Source: Pratylenchus scribneri (Eukaryota > Nematoda > Chromadorea > Rhabditida > Pratylenchidae). Taken from it: a stretch of 64,000 bases of DNA. The notes under the pieces are model-generated. The model searched no databases. It saw only the letters and a list, made by a program, of their open reading frames with translations, and had not been told where the DNA came from. The DNA lies in NCBI GenBank assembly GCA_030063045.1, contig JAQSEB010000185.1:1207310-1271309 (forward strand). The letters are read 5' to 3'. The position numbers and the translations under genes are program-made. This document shows positions 59,001 to 64,000 of this stretch, in pieces; position 1 is the stretch's first letter, and each line of letters starts with the position of its first letter.

Positions 59001-62000
59001 AATTTAGTAAACAAATTCAAAAATCCAATATTTAATTCTTCTTTTTTAGGATTTGGTGCTCCCCGTGATGTGGTGAAGGAGTCGCGCGTCAAATCGGATA
59101 ATTTGGCAGAAATCACCGATGAGGCCAAAATTGCCTCATTGAAGGGTTCAACTTGGCTTCAATCGGGCACAAACAAATTTGCCTCACAAAAGGGCATGAC
59201 CGGCATGGGAACACCCCGTGATGTGAACTATCGCCCAATGGGGACAGGCGGCGCCAGCGAAGTACCCGAAGAAAAGGCGCGGCTTACGGATGGTAAGTAA
59301 TTTTTATAAATAAATATAATTTTTGGGTTTTATAATGTCGATTGTTTCACGATTAAATTCAATATTTTCTACAAAATATGATAATTTATTATTATAGATA
59401 ATTTGTAATTAATTTATGAGTTTTAAAAATAATAAAATTTAAAAAAAATAGATATAATAATACAAATAAATTAAAATGATTCGTTCCCTTTTCAAATTAT
59501 ATAAATTTTAATAAGAAATTTATTTTTTTGTTGTGATATTATTGTTGATATTAATTTATTAGTCATCATTTGAAAGGCAAAATTATAATAACAATTTTAG
59601 AAATAATTTTATGGGATTAAAAAATAATTAATTTTTTTAAGAAAAAGTGATTCATTTTTTAAATAATAAATTTCCCAAATAATTTTTATTTTATAATTTA
59701 AAAGTGAAACTTTTTAGGAATTGTTCCACTTCAATCCGGCACCAATAAATTGGCCTCGCAAGCAGGAATGACCGGCATGGGAATGCCTCGAATTATTGAC
59801 GGTAAAATACTCAAAATTTAATCATTTTTATTTGAATTGATTTTATTTTATTAAATGTATTCTATTTAGTACGTAAAACGGCTGATCAAGACCGAGAAAG
59901 CCAAGGATTTATTCATCTTCAAATGGGCACAAACCGATTCGCTAGTCAATCTGGCATGACTGGTAATTTATTATTCCCAAAAAAAAATAATTTTTTAATT
60001 CTTTTTGAATTATAATATGAATTAAATTTTTTAAAAATTTAAAATTCTAGGTTTTGGAATGCCCCGTCGCGAGATCACCAAATACAAGGATGAAGTGCGC
60101 GGCGAAATGCCTCACGATGAGTCGACAATTTCTCGACAAACATCCGGATGGAAAGACGGTAAACATTAGATAATTAAAATATTGAAATCTACAAAAAAAA
60201 TTAATAAGCATATTTATTTATTATTTAAATTATTTATTTCTTAAATTACTTTGGGCATCGACGAAGAATACTTTTATAAAAAATGAAACTTATTTTTCTA
60301 TTCATAAATATTTTCAATAAAATTTTTTATAGGCCAAAATTTTTTTAAAAATTTAAATATATTGTCAGTCAACAAGAAAGTTTCAATCTATTAAAAAATT
60401 TAATGAAACTCATAAAATATTTATTAAAAAATTTTAATAAAATTAGAAATTTATTTATTTGATGAAATTGACAATTGAAGCCATACCCCAAAATTTAAAC
60501 AAAATATTTTTAAATAAAATTATACAATTAATTATCCATTGAATAGAACAGTAATTATAAATTTTTTAAAGGTTTAAATAAGTTTAATTTTTAAAATATT
60601 ATTTTTATCTGCCCATTGTCCAATGTACACTAAGATTAAAATTAAATATAATAATTTAATGAAACTCATAAAATAATAAAAAATTTAGTTTATAAATAAA
60701 ATAAGATAATTGTTTCGAACTAAACACAATTATACTCTCTTTCAAAAAAATAAAAATTAAAAAATGGTCAAATCATATTTAATATTATTTTATTATAATC
60801 AATTGTATAATGTCTAATTTAAAATTTTTCTTGATATAAATTTGTTTTCACAGGTGCCAGCCAACAAGGAATGACTGGATTTGGTGCTTTCCGAAACAAT
60901 ACGGTACTCAAAAAATAATTTATAATTTTTTAAATTAATTTTACCATTTTAGCTGCAACAATTGCAAAATCAAGATCAACGATCCCAGGGCATGATTCCC
61001 TATCAAATGGTATTTTCTAATTATTTTTCAAAATAAATATAAAAATTATTTTAATTAATTTATTTTTAAATAAATTATTTTTTTTTCAATTTTCATATTC
61101 CACCAATTTTAGGGTATCAATTTCTTGGATTCACAAGCGGGCAAAACTGCCTTTGGTATGCCCCGACGAACTTACACCCCGTAAGAAATTTTTGAATAAA
61201 GTTTAATATTAATCTGCTGAGGAAATTAAGTGATTTTATAAAATAGAATTCCGATGAAACTCAAATAAATAAAATTTAAAAATTATTGTTACATGATTTT
61301 CATAAAATTTTCAGGAATGATTAATTATAATTATTAATGAATCAAAATTATGCATAATTCATTTATTCCAATCACACAAAAAGATATGTTGATGACTCGC
61401 ATGAAGATTTGCCACCTGACATTTCCCGAAGACCGGAAGTGCCATTTTGGTCTGGCCAAGAGACTGATTTTGCTAATCAGGTAAAATACAAAAAATAATA
61501 ATAATTTATATTATTTTTTCGTATATATTAGAAATGAATATTTTAAATTTTCAGTCAATCAAAGAATATTTAATAATAGGGAAGTAAAAAAAATTTATGA
61601 GATTTAAAATATTTAATATTAAAGCCCTGTTTTTTTTGACATAAGTTCACCTTTTTTAAAAAGAAAAAATAAAAAAATTAAAACGAATTTTTTATTTAAT
61701 ACGAATAGGAAATGGTTTCTATTATTTTTTTATATAATTTAAAATGCGAATTTTTGTCTAAATTATTAATTATTTTCCTAAAAAATTTCAACAAATAAAT
61801 TTATTATATAATTGGAATTTTTATAAGTTTGATTTTGAATTAATAAATCTAATCAAATTTTATATACATAATTAATTTCTAAATAATATTAATTTTAAGT
61901 ATTAGTCAAAAATTTTAAAAATAAAAAAGTAAAAAATTAAATAATTTAAATAAAAAAAATTTGCAGCAAGGAATGTTGGCATTTGGCACGCCCCGTGATG

Positions 62001-62032
62001 TTCGTGGGGAATATGTGCGCAGAATGTGGTGA
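56042..62032 (+). CDS. unc-87: UNC-87-type calponin-like (CLIK) repeat protein, 13 exons
   Basis: Exons: 56042-56137, 57399-57527, 58024-58283, 58721-58797, 59050-59292, 59718-59801, 59870-59962, 60051-60158, 60854-60903, 60953-61009, 61113-61180, 61384-61480 and 61967-62032. All are phase-consistent, encoding 475 aa. The N-terminus is acidic (DDEEYEYEYVDEEEDEPE). Next comes a Lys/Ser/Pro repeat segment (KRGGSPAKKEGSPK, exon 2) and a linker. Seven CLIK repeats follow, with cores such as GTNKYASQRGMTGFG, GTNKFASQKGMTGMG and GTNRFASQSGMTGFG; the last two (INFLDSQAGKTAFG, ETDFANQQGMLAFG) are the most diverged. C. elegans UNC-87 has seven such repeats; it binds and bundles actin filaments and maintains body-wall muscle thin filaments. 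The start has a matching ATG context in two downstream copies. The protein is complete, with no broken repeat. Confidence 0.93.
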
Positions 62033-62610
62033 ATGGAGGACACAAAAATTGAAGAAGAATGAAAGGAGGAGGGCGGCGTCATCAAAGGAAGAGGAGGAAA
62101 TGAGGCATTTTTTTTAAAATTCAAGAACAAAAAATCTACTATCAATATTATATTTGTGTGCCTTGCCAAAATAATTTTCCCCATATAGACTAATAGCCAA
62201 TCAATTATTAATTTTTATGTGTGTTTTTCGCCATTTTGCCCATTGCCATATTTTTGTTGCCACAAACATCATTTTTGGAATAAATTTTGAGGAGGAGAAA
62301 TAAAAAACAATTTATTTGTGTAAACTCATTCATCCGTCTCTGCTACTCTTTATAACCAGCGACAATCATTTGTGTAAATCATCAGCTTATTAATTAGATT
62401 TTTTTTCAAAATTTTTATCCAAGTTTTTCATTTTCGCTGGCCCATATTCACCATGATTTCTTATTTTTCCCACAAGAACAAATGAATTATCTGAATTGCA
62501 ATCAACAATTTTGCTCAAAATTTTTAAAATATCCTAAAAATTATTTTCATATCTTTAATTTTTCAGAGTTATAGAACCATTTGTTGCTCTCAAGCCCAAA
62601 AAAATAAAAT
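62033..62610. other. unc-87 3' flank and duplicated leader of the next copy
   Basis: A possible poly(A) signal AATAAA lies near 62278. From about 62440 the sequence parallels the 5' flank of the unc-87 copies (ACAAATGAATTA...TTTTGCTC, then TTTTTCAGAGTTATAGAACC). Confidence 0.5.
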
Positions 62611-62730
62611 ATGGCAGAAGAAGGAAAAGAATTTGACGACGATGGATAAAAGGGCATGACCGGTAAGCATTTCTCGAAGACCGAAAGTGCCATTCTCTGG
62701 TCTTGCCAAGTGACTGATTTTGCTAATCAG
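62611..62730 (+). pseudogene. unc-87 fragment fusing first-exon and last-exon pieces
   Basis: It begins ATGGCAGAAGAAGG like exon 1 but stops after 12 codons (TAA at 62647). It is followed at once by AAGGGCATGACCGGTAAGC from a CLIK repeat and by a piece matching exon 12 (CTCGAAGACC...GACTGATTTTGCTAATCAG, including its donor). Everything between is deleted. This is an internally deleted, dead copy with a preserved leader. Confidence 0.75.
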
Positions 62731-63242
62731 GTCAAATATAGCAAATAACTTTTTAATTATATAATTTATTTTTAATTCTATTTTCGGAAAAATTTAAGGT
62801 CAAACATTTTAATTTTAAGAATCCATTAGAGAATATTTAATTTAATAATAGGGAAAGTTAAAATAATTTTATGAGATTTAAAAAATTATTTTATCAATAA
62901 AGAATAATTTTCATTAATCAAATTTTATTTCATGATTTTAAAATTAATCATTTCATTTTAATTGCTCTTATATTTTTTTTAATTAATATAAAAACATTGA
63001 ATTTTTGTCATAAAAACGAAATGAATACGAATATTGATTTATTTTTATTATTTTTTATAGATAATTTAAATAGACAGCCAAAACATATTCACCATGGCTT
63101 CTTATTCTTTCCCCAAGAACAAATGAATTAACTGAATTTCTAATTCAAAATTTTGCTCGCATTTTGAAAATATTTAATTACTCCTATTAACAGAGAGGTA
63201 TAGAACAAATTTTTGTGCTCTCAAGCCCAAAAAATAATAAAA
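62731..63242. other. Flank of the next unc-87 paralog
   Basis: 63085-63242 again repeats the leader region of unc-87 (ACAAATGAATTAACTG, TTTTGCTCG, AGAGGTATAGAAC). It is AT-rich, with no separate gene. Confidence 0.5.
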
Positions 63243-63336
63243 ATGGCGGAAGAAGACAACAAATTTGACGAAGAGGAATACGATTATGAATATGTGGATG
63301 AGGAGGAGGAACCGCAGGCACCACCGGCAGCTGCTG
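63243..63336 (+). CDS. First exon of another unc-87 paralog, continuing beyond the window
   Basis: The exon encodes MAEEDNKFDEEEYDYEYVDE and continues EEEPQAPPAAA, closely matching exon 1 of the complete gene. The acidic frame is preserved despite many synonymous and conservative changes, which suggests selection. The likely donor (GTTTTC after 63336) gives phase 1, while exon 1 of the complete gene ends in phase 0, so the splice site may have shifted or moved. The remainder of the window (63337-64000) is intron-like AT-rich sequence and no second exon is seen before its end. Confidence 0.6.
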
Positions 63337-64000
63337 GTTTTCTTTTTATTTTATCATTAAAAACTTTTAAATTCATTATCAAAAATTTTCATAAAAATTA
63401 ATTTTGATATAATTTTATTTTTGTTAATATAAATTGGATTAATTTTTTGAGTTTTCACTGCGAAGTATTTTTGGATAATTGAATTTTTCATTTTCTTTAA
63501 AGAAAAATGATAAGAAATATTCTATGGGTTTTATTTTTTAAATTTTATTTTTGCACAAAAAATGCGAACTTCGTTCCCTTCAAAATTCGAAAATTTTTAA
63601 TTTAAATTAAATATTTTTAGACAATTTGTTTATTATTTCTTTTTAATTGAATAATATTTGTTCATTCTCGTTAAGTTATTTTATTATCCTCCTAAAATTT
63701 TCAATTTATTAAAAAGAAATTTAAATATTTTTTTAATAATTTATTTTTTAATTGAATAATTTTTGTTGTTCTTTTGGTGTGTTTTTATTATCCTCCAATA
63801 CATTTTCAATTTATTAAAAGAAAAGCATTCATAAATATTTTATGAGTTTTATTTTTTAACATGAAATTTGAATTTCCTTTTTACTCCCCCTTCTTATTAA
63901 ATTTATTTTTAAAGTTGAATAATTTTTATTGTTTTTAAATAATTTTAATTAAATAAAAGAAATAGTTTTTTGTTGACAAAGTATTTTCCGGCATTTTTAC

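Overview
The window is AT-rich eukaryotic DNA with short spliceosomal introns (often 37-60 bp, with T-rich acceptors). It carries an unmistakable nematode muscle gene, an unc-87-type calponin-like (CLIK) repeat protein. The organism is therefore a nematode. The transposon-rich, AT-rich context and an F-box-like gene are compatible with a plant-parasitic (tylenchid) nematode, but that narrower placement is inference. All multi-exon models here were built by hand from GT/AG sites and codon phase.

Layout. 1-18,100 is mostly non-coding and repeat-rich. It holds one small minus-strand three-exon gene (3041-4173), a short hAT-type MITE (4694-4822), a ~1 kb fold-back repeat (5050-6050), a near-perfect palindrome (9041-9097), a complete hAT element with perfect 8-bp target duplications whose 265-aa ORF has only the two ends of a transposase (9933-11139), a tRNA-like relic, and degenerate satellites. 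18,133-30,055 is one ten-exon gene for a ~1348-aa low-complexity protein. It has five diverged internal repeats, and its 3.7-kb last intron is filled by a 26-bp minisatellite that was itself duplicated as a 1.26-kb block.

30-39 kb holds two diverged copies of a small charged, helical protein gene (34545, 37494; the second lacks the last exon), a short putative secreted protein (36273), a GC-rich hAT-type MITE and several tandem repeats. 39,148-41,787 is a MULE (Mutator-like) transposon with long, internally repetitive inverted repeats and an apparently intact eight-exon transposase (FLYWCH-like finger, DDE triad, SWIM finger, AT-hook). It lies just upstream of an unrecognised ten-exon gene for a putative secreted 388-aa protein (42089-43738).

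44-51 kb holds a MITE nested in a fold-back repeat, an F-box-like gene that may be damaged, and a five-exon gene (5' end unresolved) whose 2.1-kb intron took in another hAT-type MITE and a tRNA-like relic. 51-64 kb is the unc-87 neighbourhood: an intact 13-exon gene (56042-62032), an inverted decayed copy upstream (52990-53795), an exon-1-bearing fragment downstream (62611-62730), and the first exon of a further paralog running off the window (63243).
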